A stretch of 64,000 nucleotides of DNA from an uncultured bacterium (GTDB lineage: Bacteria > Actinomycetota > Actinomycetes > S36-B12 > CAIYMF01). Below, one piece after another: positions 7,794 to 16,897 of the stretch (position 1 is the stretch's first letter; the number at the start of each line of letters is the position of its first letter). The notes beneath the pieces were generated by a model. The model ran no database searches. It was not told the DNA's origin and was given only the letters and a program-made list of their open reading frames with translations. Where the stretch lies: contig CAIYMF010000312.1 of assembly GCA_903927265.1 (NCBI GenBank), forward strand, positions 1 to 64,000, given 5' to 3'. The translations under genes and the position numbers were made by a program.

Positions 7794-8999
7794 GTGACAC
7801 TTGCGTTTTCGGATCCCGCATGGTGGGCGTCCTTCGTCCACGAAGCCAACGCTGACGAGCGATTCTTTGAGGCGGCCGCGTTTGTCAACGCGCGCATCGG
7901 AATCAAGTCCGACAGCGGTACCTGGACCATCGATATTCGTGATGGCAAGATCATTTCGACCAAGGAGGGCTTGGCTCTCACTGGCGACGACATCGTGCTG
8001 ATTGCTCCTGATCGTGAGTGGGAGCGAGTCATTGACGGTCAGGTTGACTGGTTCGAAGCCACGTCGCCTGGCTTGGGTGAGATGACATTCGAGGGCGATG
8101 CAGTGATGGCGCTGCGCAACATCAAGGTGATGTGGCGACTGCTGGCTGCGATGGCGAAGGCGGGCAAGCCTCCGGTCGCGCCTGGCCCCTACAGCCCCGA
8201 CCCCGTATGGAGTGGTCGCGAAATCTTGGGCAAGTACGTCGACGTCGACGGGCTGCGCACGCACTACGAAGAGGCCGGCGAAGGCCAGCCCATCGTGTGC
8301 ATCCACGCCGCCTGCCAAGACACGATGATGTACCGCCACGTTCTCGACGGTCTTTCCGACTCGTACCGCGTCATCTCGATCGATGCGCCCGGACACGGCA
8401 AGACCCTTGAGCCCGCCGGTGGTCCTTTCGATCACCTGAGCAAGCACGCAGAATTCAACGAGAAGTTCATGGCAGCACTCGGACTCGAAAGGCCCATCAT
8501 TGTGGGCTGCTCGATGGGTGGTAACCAGGTGCTCGAACTTGGTGCGCGTCGCCCCGACTTCTACGCCGGAATCGTCTCGTGTGAGGGCGCTGACTACACA
8601 CCCACCGTGAGTCCCTTCTTCTTGGAAATGCTTCTTCTCAACGCACCGCAGATCCTTGAGTGCTGGTCACAGTCACTCACCGGTCAGCGCACTCCGCCCG
8701 ACCGCGCCCGCGAGGTCGTCTGGCAGATCATCCGCACGGCGCCTGAGTACGCACGTGGTGACCTCGTCGGATACGCCGGATTCGACAAGCGCGATGTCGT
8801 CGGCAACATCACAAGCCCCGTCCTGCTCCTCCGCGGCGACGCTGACTGGCTCGTTCCCCAGGCAATGGTGGAAGAAACCAGCAGCCGAATCCCTGGCAGC
8901 AAGATCGAGGTCCTCAGCGGAACCGGTCACTATCCGATGATCGAGAACCCTGTGGAGTTCAACAAGGCCATTCGGTCGTTCGCGGAGTCAGTCGCGTGA
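7794..8999 (+). CDS. Alpha/beta hydrolase with N-terminal SCP2-like region
   Basis: Protein of 401 residues with two parts. Residues about 1-125 resemble an SCP2/sterol-carrier-like lipid-binding module (TWTIDIRDGKI, followed by a FEGDAVMALRN stretch). Residues about 145-401 are an alpha/beta hydrolase with the nucleophile elbow GCSMGG (Ser240), acid Asp351 in RGDADW, and His379 in SGTGHYP. It likely hydrolyses an ester, lactone or C-C bond of a hydrophobic compound. GTG 7794 follows AGGAG. It lies opposite the E1-E2 operon under the TGGATCCA sites and upstream of an ABC importer, fitting a substrate-entry role. The SCP2 call is tentative. Confidence 0.82.
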   Translation: MTLAFSDPAWWASFVHEANADERFFEAAAFVNARIGIKSDSGTWTIDIRDGKIISTKEGLALTGDDIVLIAPDREWERVIDGQVDWFEATSPGLGEMTFEGDAVMALRNIKVMWRLLAAMAKAGKPPVAPGPYSPDPVWSGREILGKYVDVDGLRTHYEEAGEGQPIVCIHAACQDTMMYRHVLDGLSDSYRVISIDAPGHGKTLEPAGGPFDHLSKHAEFNEKFMAALGLERPIIVGCSMGGNQVLELGARRPDFYAGIVSCEGADYTPTVSPFFLEMLLLNAPQILECWSQSLTGQRTPPDRAREVVWQIIRTAPEYARGDLVGYAGFDKRDVVGNITSPVLLLRGDADWLVPQAMVEETSSRIPGSKIEVLSGTGHYPMIENPVEFNKAIRSFAESVA

Positions 9000-9057
9000 G
9001 AAACACGGACAGTGGTGCACCCGCGACACTGTCTCACCGGCGATTCCAGTAGCACCC

Positions 9058-9081
9058 GTACCCCGACCGGGGGTCCGGTAC
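9058..9081. repeat. Inverted repeat upstream of binding-protein gene
   Basis: GTACC and GGTAC arms flank a C/G-rich centre between the hydrolase stop (8999) and the lipoprotein start (9122). It could fold as a short hairpin or act as a regulator site; no T-run follows. A weaker ACAGTG/CACTGT pair lies just upstream. Confidence 0.35.
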
Positions 9082-9121
9082 TCACCGAAGTAAGTGGCAG
9101 TCCATCTAAAGGAGAAAATTA

Positions 9122-10465
9122 ATGAATCGAATGCGAATGGGCCGTACGGCCGTCGCGGTCGGGGTGGTGGCAGGCCTTTCGGGTCTGTTGGCCGCCTGTG
9201 GTTCGAGTTCAGGATCCGGTACCAGCAGTTCCGCAGCTGCAGCCTCTACCTCGGCTGCCGCTTCGGGTAGCACGTCGGCTTCTGCTGCCGCGGGCACCTG
9301 CATCAACGAGATCTTCGGTGCCGGTGGCCCCGAAGCCGGTCAAGGTGTGACGATCCCCGCAGGCATGCTGCTTGCTGTGACTGGTCAGGGTTCGTTCTTC
9401 GGCAAGGTCATGAGTCAGGGTGCCCTGTTGGCAGCTGACCAGATCAAGGAAGCCGGCGGCATGGACTACCAGATCACGGTTGCCGACCACAAGTCAGGTG
9501 ACGTGCCCACGGCCATCACCGAGACCAAGAAGCTCATCCAGAATGGCATCGAGGTGCTCCAGACTTCATACGGTGCACCGTCTGAGGCCATCATCCCGAT
9601 CATCCAGGCTGGTGGAGTTCTTACGTTCAACGGCGGTGGCTCCAGCCCCGCGCAGTTGAGCCAGGACTACCTGTGGATGAACCGCATGGTGTACGCGGAG
9701 GACCCGGCCCCCGGTGCCCTCGCATGGCTGCACAAGACCTACCCCGACGCCAAGAAGCTTGCTCTCATCGGAACGATGGAGAACGGCGTTGGAACCTTCA
9801 AGGAGACTGCTCCTAACATCTGGAAGAAGCTCACCGGTGGTGAGGTTGTTGCAGCCGAGCAGCACGATGTCGGTACCACCGACTTCAAGGCGCTTGCCCA
9901 GAAGATCCTCGCCGCCAACCCTGACGTCGTTCAGACGTTCAGCTTCGGTGACGACCTTGGATACCAGGTCAAGGCCCTCCGCGAGGCTGGCTACAAGGGT
10001 CCGATCATGATGGACGAGTTCACCTCACAGGCTGCCAAGATCGCCGGCAGTGCCTACGAAGGTGTCAACTTCGGAGTTGACTTCTACACCCCGGCCAACC
10101 CGAACCCGTGGAACCAGTGCTACGTCAAGGCCTACAAGGCCAAGTACGGTGAAGACCCCGAGTACTACGGCTCGAACTACTACGAGCAGGTCTTCATTGT
10201 GTGGGATCTCGTCAAGCGAGTAATCAAGGCCGGTGGCGACCCCACCGACGCAGCTCAGCTGCAGGCAGCCCTGATTGCTGACCCGACCTTCAACTCGGTC
10301 TACGGTGGCGACGCCACGACCGTCGGTAAGGTCACGCTCGACACGGTCGATCACTCAATCTCCAAGCCGATGGGCGTCTTCGTTGTGAAGAACGGCCAGC
10401 CGGAGCTCATTCAGGAGATCGTGAAGATCAAGGCGGGCGAAGACCCCAACTCCGCACTGAAGTAA
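9122..10465 (+). CDS. livK: ABC transporter substrate-binding lipoprotein, branched-chain amino acid type
   Basis: Extracytoplasmic binding protein of 447 residues for a LivKHMGF-type importer. It starts with a positively charged signal peptide and a lipobox LLAAC with Cys26 as the lipidated residue. A low-complexity Ser/Ala/Gly linker runs to about residue 57, then the periplasmic-binding fold (LLAVTGQGSFFGKVMSQGA, YGAPSEAIIPIIQAGGV). ATG 9122 has AAAGGAG upstream. Homologues bind amino acids, but many bind aromatic or aliphatic acids or amides; given the catabolic surroundings, an organic acid is at least as likely. A long hairpin follows the stop. Confidence 0.93.
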   Translation: MNRMRMGRTAVAVGVVAGLSGLLAACGSSSGSGTSSSAAAASTSAAASGSTSASAAAGTCINEIFGAGGPEAGQGVTIPAGMLLAVTGQGSFFGKVMSQGALLAADQIKEAGGMDYQITVADHKSGDVPTAITETKKLIQNGIEVLQTSYGAPSEAIIPIIQAGGVLTFNGGGSSPAQLSQDYLWMNRMVYAEDPAPGALAWLHKTYPDAKKLALIGTMENGVGTFKETAPNIWKKLTGGEVVAAEQHDVGTTDFKALAQKILAANPDVVQTFSFGDDLGYQVKALREAGYKGPIMMDEFTSQAAKIAGSAYEGVNFGVDFYTPANPNPWNQCYVKAYKAKYGEDPEYYGSNYYEQVFIVWDLVKRVIKAGGDPTDAAQLQAALIADPTFNSVYGGDATTVGKVTLDTVDHSISKPMGVFVVKNGQPELIQEIVKIKAGEDPNSALK

Positions 10466-10482
10466 GTCGAACAAAACCGCAA

Positions 10483-10520
10483 GGCGAAGGGGTCGCAGCC
10501 GATGGCTGCGCCCCTTCGCC
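10483..10520 (+). terminator. Strong stem-loop after the binding-protein gene
   Basis: GGCGAAGGGGTCGCAGCC pairs with GGCTGCGCCCCTTCGCC across a 3-nt loop, about 17 bp with a single bulged base. It lies 18 bp after the lipoprotein stop and has no T-tract. In this position it probably attenuates read-through or protects the upstream mRNA, so that binding protein is made in excess over the permeases. Confidence 0.7.
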
Positions 10521-10620
10521 GCGGGAGTTCGTCCAGGAGATCGTAGAGTTTTGGCCGGGCCCCTGACCCGCGCACAGGCATTAGGTAAGCCCGACTACTT
10601 CGTTGGCGAAGGGGATTGCT

Positions 10621-11526
10621 GTGAATTTTGAGTTGTTAGCGCAGTTGACGATCACAGGCATTGTGCTGGGATCGTTTTACGCGCTGATGGGCATGAGTTT
10701 CGGCATCGTGTACCAAACGTCGAAGATCTTCCATCTGGCAAACGCCATCCCCTTTGCAGCGGCAGGCTTCGCGGCAGTGTGGTCTGCGGAAACCTTCCAT
10801 CTACCGATGTTCGGCGCCTTCATCGTGGGCCTAGTGGCGGCGGTCATCGTCGGGCTGCTCATCTTGGTGCTGGGGTACTTCCCACTGATTAACCGCAATG
10901 CCACCCTGCTGTCACTGTTCCTGGTGTCCCTCGGTGTCACGGTGGCATTCCCGAACCTGCTGCAAATCGTGTTCGGCACGCAGAACAAGACGCTGCAGGT
11001 GTACGGCGCCGACGGCACACTCAATCGTGCGTTTGAAACTCAGGTCTACAACGTGGGCTTCCTGACGATCACGCAACTCGACATCGTCAAGATCATTGTC
11101 TGCTGGTTGGTCGTGTTGTGCGTCGTGTTGTTCGTGAACAAGACTCGATTCGGCCGTTCGATTACGGCACTTAGAACAAACCCGACGATGGCAGCCGCGG
11201 TTGGTATCAACTCGAAGGTCGTCTACATCGTCGTATTTGCCATCGGCTCGTTGATCGCCGGAATGGGTGGTCTGTTCGTGACCACTGAATTCGTGGCCTA
11301 TCCGACGATGGCACTTCAATGGACTCTGATCGGTTTCATCGCGGTGTTCTTCGGCGGTATCGGTTCGCTTCCCGGAACCGCTCTTGGAGGCCTGCTGCTA
11401 GGTCTACTCAGCAGTTGGAGTTCGGTGTGGCTCGGTGTGCAGTTCGCGCCGGTCGTTGTGTTCGGCGCACTGTTCATCATCTTGCTGGTGCGACCACAAG
11501 GCCTCTTCGGAAAGGCGGCCGCCTGA
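10621..11526 (+). CDS. livH: ABC transporter permease, LivH type
   Basis: Inner-membrane permease of 301 residues with about eight hydrophobic segments (for example GSFYALMGMSFGIVYQ, LVAAVIVGLLILVLGYF, LFVTTEFVAYPTMALQW) and the C-terminal GLFG...RPQGLFG signature of BPD_transp_2 permeases. GTG 10621 with GAAGGGG upstream is chosen over a longer reading from 10603. Its stop overlaps the start of the permease-ATPase fusion (TGATG), so translation is coupled. It forms the channel with the permease half of the next protein. Confidence 0.93.
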   Translation: MNFELLAQLTITGIVLGSFYALMGMSFGIVYQTSKIFHLANAIPFAAAGFAAVWSAETFHLPMFGAFIVGLVAAVIVGLLILVLGYFPLINRNATLLSLFLVSLGVTVAFPNLLQIVFGTQNKTLQVYGADGTLNRAFETQVYNVGFLTITQLDIVKIIVCWLVVLCVVLFVNKTRFGRSITALRTNPTMAAAVGINSKVVYIVVFAIGSLIAGMGGLFVTTEFVAYPTMALQWTLIGFIAVFFGGIGSLPGTALGGLLLGLLSSWSSVWLGVQFAPVVVFGALFIILLVRPQGLFGKAAA

Positions 11527-13301
11527 TGGCGTATTACGGCCAGATCGCAATCAACATCCTGATCCTGCTGAGCCTGAGCGTGTCGCTGAACCTGCTGCTG
11601 GGTTATGCGGGCCGCGTGTCGATGGCGCAGTCAATCCTGTTCGGAGTCGGCGCATTCACCGCTGCTCGTCTCGTGCTTCCGCAGTTGACCGATAAGTACA
11701 ACGCGAACGTCTCGGGCGTGGGTTACGGCATGGGCTGGCCCTGGTGGGCTGCGCTCCTCGGAGCCATTGTCGTGACGTTTATTGCGGCTCTTGTCATTTC
11801 GCTACCCGCGGTGCGCCAAGTGAAGGGTGAGTATTTGATTCTGCTCACCCTGGCTTTCCAACTCGGCGGGCAGCAGGTCATGACTGTCTGGGAAGCAGTG
11901 ACTGGCGGTCCGTTCGGTGTGGCAGGTATTCCGGCCATCAAGATCGGCAGCATGTCGTTCTCGACGGTCAAGGCCGACAGCACGGTTCGCTTCGCGATCC
12001 TGATGCTGATTGTCACGGTCATCGTGATCGCGGTCTGCTGGGGAATTGGCGAGTCGCCCTTCGGACGCCTACTCAAGACCTTGCGCGAGCAAGAGTCAGT
12101 GCTTCCCAGCGTGGGCAAGAGTCCCATCCGTCCCGAACTGCTGACCTTCGGCATCACGGCGGGTATTGCCGGTGGAATCGGAGCGCTGTTCGCGTTCTCG
12201 CAGGGTGCCATGACACCGGTCAACTTCGGCCTCGACCTATCGATTCTCATCGTGTCGGTGGTCGTGCTCGGTGGTGTGGGAAATATTTTCGGCACCATCG
12301 TCGGAGCCATCATTTTGGGCGGGCTTGACCCGATCCTGAGTAACACGGTCGGAGCCGACGCCATCCCGTGGCGGGCTGTTATCTACGGTGGCGCCTTGGT
12401 TGTGATGATGATGGTGCGTCCGCAGGGTCTGATTCCTGAAGGTGCCTTCCGCCGCTTCAAGAAGGGCAAGACAACAGAGGAAATGACGCCGGCGGAGGCG
12501 ATGGAGAGCCTGTCGAGAGTGTCAGCAACCCACGAAGTGGGCAGTGCGCCGGCACTTGAAGTTGAGGGACTGAAGAAGAGCTTCGGCGGTCTAGTTGCTG
12601 TCGGTGGTGCTTCGTTCACCATTGCTGAAGGCAAGATCACCGCACTGATCGGTCCTAACGGCGCCGGTAAGACGACGATCTTCAACATGATCACCGGCAC
12701 GTTCAAACCCGACGAAGGAACGGTGAAGTTGTTCGGCCAAGACATCACCGGACTGTCGGTGGTTGACATCGCCAATAAGGGAATCGCGCGCTCATTCCAG
12801 GACGTGCGCATCTGCGAGCAGATGACGGTGCTCGACAACGTGGCCGTGGCCGTTCCCAAGCAGGCCGGTGAAGGCCTCACCAACCTCGTGTTCCGCCCGC
12901 TGAAGACGCGCAAGGTCGAGCGGGCCACGCGCGAGCGAGCCCTTGAATGTCTGGCGCTATTCGGTATCTCGGATAAGGCCAACGATCTCGTGGGTGAACT
13001 GTCGTACGGAGATCAGAAACTGGTCGCGATCGCTCGCCTCTTGGCGACCGACGCCGACGTCTTGCTGCTCGACGAACCGACAAGTGGTGTTGACCCCGCG
13101 AACGTTGAGGGTGTGATGCAGGGCGTGCGGCGTCTGCGTGATCTAGGACGTACTGTGTGCCTCGTCGAGCACTCAGTGCACTTCGTGCAACAGTTGGCTG
13201 ACCGCGCTGTGTTCCTTGATCAAGGAATCGTCTTGGCCGAAGGAACTGTGGACGAGCTCATCAACCAGCAGGAACTCGCCGACCTCTACTTCGGGTCGTG
13301 A
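11526..13301 (+). CDS. Fused ABC permease-ATPase, LivM-LivG type
   Basis: Protein of 591 residues joining two subunits that are often separate. Residues 1-305 are a LivM-type permease (LLGYAGRVSMAQSILFGVGAF and later hydrophobic segments, ending VRPQGLIPEG). After a charged linker (about 308-342), residues 343-591 are a LivG-type ATPase: Walker A GPNGAGKTT at 376-384, ABC signature ELSYGDQ at 491-497, Walker B DVLLLDEP at 511-518, and the switch His in LVEHS. It would pair with LivH and LivF in the membrane importer. Confidence 0.95.
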   Translation: MAYYGQIAINILILLSLSVSLNLLLGYAGRVSMAQSILFGVGAFTAARLVLPQLTDKYNANVSGVGYGMGWPWWAALLGAIVVTFIAALVISLPAVRQVKGEYLILLTLAFQLGGQQVMTVWEAVTGGPFGVAGIPAIKIGSMSFSTVKADSTVRFAILMLIVTVIVIAVCWGIGESPFGRLLKTLREQESVLPSVGKSPIRPELLTFGITAGIAGGIGALFAFSQGAMTPVNFGLDLSILIVSVVVLGGVGNIFGTIVGAIILGGLDPILSNTVGADAIPWRAVIYGGALVVMMMVRPQGLIPEGAFRRFKKGKTTEEMTPAEAMESLSRVSATHEVGSAPALEVEGLKKSFGGLVAVGGASFTIAEGKITALIGPNGAGKTTIFNMITGTFKPDEGTVKLFGQDITGLSVVDIANKGIARSFQDVRICEQMTVLDNVAVAVPKQAGEGLTNLVFRPLKTRKVERATRERALECLALFGISDKANDLVGELSYGDQKLVAIARLLATDADVLLLDEPTSGVDPANVEGVMQGVRRLRDLGRTVCLVEHSVHFVQQLADRAVFLDQGIVLAEGTVDELINQQELADLYFGS

Positions 13302-13321
13302 TTTGAATGGACGGGACCTCT

Positions 13322-14041
13322 GTGAACAGCTCCGACGGCAACCTCCTTGAAGTCAACGACGTCACGGCCGGCTACAGCAAGCGGCGGGTCATCACTGGCG
13401 TCAGCATGAACGTCAAGCCGGGTGAAATTGTGGGCGTACTTGGCCACAACGGTGCTGGCAAGACGACGTTGCTCAAGTGCATCTTTCGAATGCTGTCGAT
13501 CGAGTCTGGTGACATCGTTTTTGACGGTGCCTCCATCACGAAGAGTTCGAGTGTGAAGACGGTCGCCAGCGGAATGAGTTTCACGCCGTCTGAGCGCCCC
13601 ATCTTCCGTGATCTGACGGTCGAGCAAAACCTCGAACTCGGTGCGCACTCGGTGCGAGACCGCCAGGCGATCAAGGACCGCATGGGCGAAGTGATGGAAC
13701 TCTTCCCGATCTTGGGAGAACGGCGCACACAGTTGGCTGGGCGATTCTCCGGTGGTCAGCAGCGCCAGTTGTCAGTGGGTATGGCCCTGATGGTGCAGCC
13801 CAAGTTGATGATGCTTGACGAGCCTTCGCTGGGTATTTCGCCGACGGTTGTCACCAAGACGTTTGCGACGATCCGTGAACTCGCAGCTGAAAAGGGCATG
13901 AGCGTGTTGATCGTCGAGCAGAACGTGAAGGCTATGACAACGATCGCCGACCGTGTGTACGTGCTGCGCCACGGTGAAATGGTTCTTGAAGAAAGTGGAG
14001 ACGCGGCTCGGGAGCGGTCCGAGTGGTGGCACCTCTTCTAG
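13322..14041 (+). CDS. livF: ABC transporter ATP-binding protein, LivF type
   Basis: Second cytoplasmic ATPase of the importer, 239 residues from GTG 13322, which has a spaced GGGA site; ATG 13307 is a possible alternative start. Walker A GHNGAGKTT at 41-49, signature FSGGQQRQ at 142-149, and Walker B KLMMLDEP at 161-168 are intact. It follows the permease-ATPase fusion by about 20 bp. The last residues (ERSEWWHLF) differ from the usual LivF end but the fold is complete. Confidence 0.92.
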   Translation: MNSSDGNLLEVNDVTAGYSKRRVITGVSMNVKPGEIVGVLGHNGAGKTTLLKCIFRMLSIESGDIVFDGASITKSSSVKTVASGMSFTPSERPIFRDLTVEQNLELGAHSVRDRQAIKDRMGEVMELFPILGERRTQLAGRFSGGQQRQLSVGMALMVQPKLMMLDEPSLGISPTVVTKTFATIRELAAEKGMSVLIVEQNVKAMTTIADRVYVLRHGEMVLEESGDAARERSEWWHLF

Positions 14042-14075
14042 TGGCCGCTGCGCATGGTGATGTGGAGGGGAGTCG

Positions 14076-15764
14076 GTGACCGTGTCTGGCAGCGTCAAGC
14101 CACCAGCCCGGGTCACCTCATACGGAGACCCAGGCTTTAGCCGGTTCCTGCGTGGCGCCTTTCTCGCTTCGGCAGGGTTCGATCGTGACGATCTCGCGCG
14201 GCCTGTCATCGGTATTGCTGATCTGAGGTCGGACTTCAACCCGTGTCACCGAGGTGTTCCCGACATCATCGAGCACCTCAAGCGCGGGGTACTCGAGGCC
14301 GGTGGCATGCCCATGGTCTTTCCGACCATGAGCCTCGGCGAAACGTTGCTGTCGCCCACAGCGATGTTGTTCCGCAATTTGTTGGCGATGGAAACCGAAG
14401 AACTCATCCGCGCGCAACCGATGGATGCCGCGATTCTGCTCGGTGGCTGCGACAAGACAGTGCCTGCACAGATGATGGCCGCAGCATCGAGTGATGTTCC
14501 AGTACTGATCGAAGTCACCGGACCCATGATCACCAATTCGTGGGAAGGGGAGCGGCTCGGCGCATGTACCGATTGTCGTCGCATGTGGGCCAAATACCGT
14601 GCCGGCGCACTCTCCGACGTGCAGATCGAGACGGTCGAAGGTTCGCTGGCGACTACCTCTGGTACCTGCATGGTGATGGGCACCGCTTCTTCGATGGCAT
14701 GCATGGCCGAGGCACTGGGCATGATGCTGCCTGGCGGTGCCACACCCCCCTCACCCACCGGTGGTCGTCTGCGCCATGCAACGGCCACCGGTCGGCGGGC
14801 CGTCGAACTCGCGCGTGAGCCTCGGCTTCCACGTGAGATTCTCGACCGCTCCGCTTTTCTCAATGCGTTGCGTGTGCTGGCCGCGATTGGCGGTTCAACC
14901 AACGCGGTCGTGCACATTCTGGCCATCGCGCGTCGCGCAGGAGTCGCGCTCACTCTCGACGACTTCGACACCATCGCATCGCAGGTTCCGCTGCTCATTG
15001 ATCTCAAGCCATCGGGCTCGGGATACATGGAGGACTTCGATCGTGCCGGTGGCGTGCCAGTACTGCTCAAGGAACTCGAGTCTCTGCTCGATGGCGGTCA
15101 TGTGGGCGTGAGCGGTCGATCACTCACCGAGGAATTGGCGGACGTGCCTCGTGCCCAGTCATGGCAAACCACCATTCGCACCTTGGACGATCCACTCGGG
15201 CCTGCTGGTGCGTTGGCGATTGTGTCCGGATCGCTTGCGCCTGATGGTGCGGTCATCAAGGCATCGGCGGCGAGCGCACACCTGATGGAACACACGGGGC
15301 CGGCACTCGTGTTCGACGATCCGGTCGACGCCGTATCACGACTCGACGATCCCGATCTCGACGTCACCCCCGACCACGTGTTGGTGTTGCGCAATGCCGG
15401 ACCTGTTGCCTCCGGAATGCCCGAGGCCGGCTCACTGCCCATTCCACGCAAGTTGGCTGAGGCCGGCATCACCGACATGGTGCGCGTGTCAGACGGGCGT
15501 ATGAGCGGTACGTCATACGGAACGGTGGTGCTTCACTGCGCACCTGAAAGCGCGGTGGGCGGACCGCTCGCACTCGTGCGTAACGGCGACCTCATTGCGC
15601 TGAGCGTCGCGAACCGATCAATTGACTTGCTTGTTGATGACGCCGAACTCGAACGACGCCGTCAGTCGCTGCCCGAACGCACCAAGCCCGAGCGTGGATG
15701 GAGTCGGCTCTACGCCGACCACGTCATGCAAGCCAACCTCGGCGCCGATATGGACTTCCTGTGA
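14076..15764 (+). CDS. IlvD/Edd family dehydratase
   Basis: Iron-sulfur dehydratase of 562 residues that removes water from a 2,3-dihydroxy acid to give a 2-oxo acid. Cluster and metal ligands are visible: Cys57 in NPCHRG, Cys125-Asp-Lys in GGCDKT, and Cys198 in SGTCMVMG, together with GGSTNAVVHIL. The family covers branched-chain dihydroxyacid dehydratase, phosphogluconate dehydratase and pentonate dehydratases. Placement directly before two enzymes typical of acid-sugar catabolism favours a sugar-acid or related substrate over isoleucine/valine synthesis. Its stop overlaps the next start by 4 nt. Confidence 0.93.
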   Translation: MTVSGSVKPPARVTSYGDPGFSRFLRGAFLASAGFDRDDLARPVIGIADLRSDFNPCHRGVPDIIEHLKRGVLEAGGMPMVFPTMSLGETLLSPTAMLFRNLLAMETEELIRAQPMDAAILLGGCDKTVPAQMMAAASSDVPVLIEVTGPMITNSWEGERLGACTDCRRMWAKYRAGALSDVQIETVEGSLATTSGTCMVMGTASSMACMAEALGMMLPGGATPPSPTGGRLRHATATGRRAVELAREPRLPREILDRSAFLNALRVLAAIGGSTNAVVHILAIARRAGVALTLDDFDTIASQVPLLIDLKPSGSGYMEDFDRAGGVPVLLKELESLLDGGHVGVSGRSLTEELADVPRAQSWQTTIRTLDDPLGPAGALAIVSGSLAPDGAVIKASAASAHLMEHTGPALVFDDPVDAVSRLDDPDLDVTPDHVLVLRNAGPVASGMPEAGSLPIPRKLAEAGITDMVRVSDGRMSGTSYGTVVLHCAPESAVGGPLALVRNGDLIALSVANRSIDLLVDDAELERRRQSLPERTKPERGWSRLYADHVMQANLGADMDFL

Positions 15765-16897
15765 AGAGCGGCCTGAGTGTGACGGTGCGCGCGGTGAGTA
15801 TTCCGCTGGCGCGAGCTACTCGGATTTCCACTCGTGTTCTGGGGGCGCGTGATTTCGTACTCGTGAGCGTTAAGCGCGATGGAGTGGTCGGAACGGGCTA
15901 CACCTACGCGGGCACAAGCGGTGGCTCTGTCGTTGCCGGCATGGTGCGCGATGTGCTCGTGACAGCGATTGACTCGTGCGACCCCGATGACATCGTGGGT
16001 ATCTGGGAAGCCATGTTCCAGGAGTCGCTGCTCATCGGTCGACGTGGTGCAGCGTTGCGTGCCATGTCGGCTGTCGACATGGCGTTGTGGGATCTGGCTG
16101 GCAAGCGTGCTGGTCTTCCACTAGCGGTGCTTCTTGGCGGATCACTCCAACCGATTACCGCCTATGCGTCAGGTGGTTACTACCGTCCTGACGACGGTGA
16201 GTGGGCTGACGCAGTCGCTCGCGAAATTGAAGGAAACCGTGCGGCTGGCTTCACTGACCACAAGATCAAGGTCGGGGGATTGTCGGTTGCTGACGACGCA
16301 CGCAGAGTTGCTGCTGCGATTGCCGCCATGGAAGGTGAAGGGCGACTTGCGCTCGATGCGAACAACGCTTATCTCAGTGTTGCCGAAGCGAGTAAAGCGG
16401 CGGCAGCATTTGAGCGCGCAGCGGGCGATACCGGTCTCTGGTGGTTTGAAGAGCCACTGTCGCCAGAAGATGTGAGTGGTCATGCTCGACTTCGCGATCG
16501 CATCGAGACGCCGATTGCGACGGGCGAAATCGCCCAGACTCGGCACGAGTTCCGCACCATCATCGAGAGGGGTGCGGCCGACATTATTCAGCCCGACGCG
16601 GGTGTTCTCGGCGGAGTGACCGAGTACATGCGTGTGGTGCGCACCGCCGAATCGTTTGGAGTGCAGGTGGCACCTCACTGGCATGCCAACGTGCACGTGC
16701 ATCTGGCAGCAGCGTCGACGACGGGCCTCACCGTCGAACACTTCGAGTTGAACAAGGACATCTACAACTTTGAGCGGATAGTGACCCCGGAAACGCGGTT
16801 GGCTTATTCGGGCGGACTGCTGACGATTCCCGACCGCCCTGGTATCGGAATCGAATTCGACGAGAAGACGCTTTCCGAATTGGAGGTCGCGGTATGA
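15761..16897 (+). CDS. Enolase-superfamily dehydratase/racemase (mandelate racemase type)
   Basis: Enolase-superfamily enzyme of 378 residues that abstracts the proton next to a carboxylate. The mandelate-racemase subgroup pattern is complete: KIK base motif (Lys168, Lys170), metal ligands Asp199, Glu230 and Glu256, and an opposing Asp279-His306 dyad (QPDAG, APHWH). Members include mandelate racemase and several sugar-acid dehydratases. GTG 15761 overlaps the IlvD stop (GTGA), and its own stop overlaps the following dehydrogenase, so the three are co-translated. The exact substrate is not determined by sequence. Confidence 0.93.
   Translation: MKSGLSVTVRAVSIPLARATRISTRVLGARDFVLVSVKRDGVVGTGYTYAGTSGGSVVAGMVRDVLVTAIDSCDPDDIVGIWEAMFQESLLIGRRGAALRAMSAVDMALWDLAGKRAGLPLAVLLGGSLQPITAYASGGYYRPDDGEWADAVAREIEGNRAAGFTDHKIKVGGLSVADDARRVAAAIAAMEGEGRLALDANNAYLSVAEASKAAAAFERAAGDTGLWWFEEPLSPEDVSGHARLRDRIETPIATGEIAQTRHEFRTIIERGAADIIQPDAGVLGGVTEYMRVVRTAESFGVQVAPHWHANVHVHLAAASTTGLTVEHFELNKDIYNFERIVTPETRLAYSGGLLTIPDRPGIGIEFDEKTLSELEVAV

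Noticed and set aside
14076-15764. Branched-chain amino acid biosynthesis IlvD
   Set aside because: No other ilv genes nearby; neighbours are enolase-family and hydroxyacid dehydrogenase genes, so a catabolic role is preferred.
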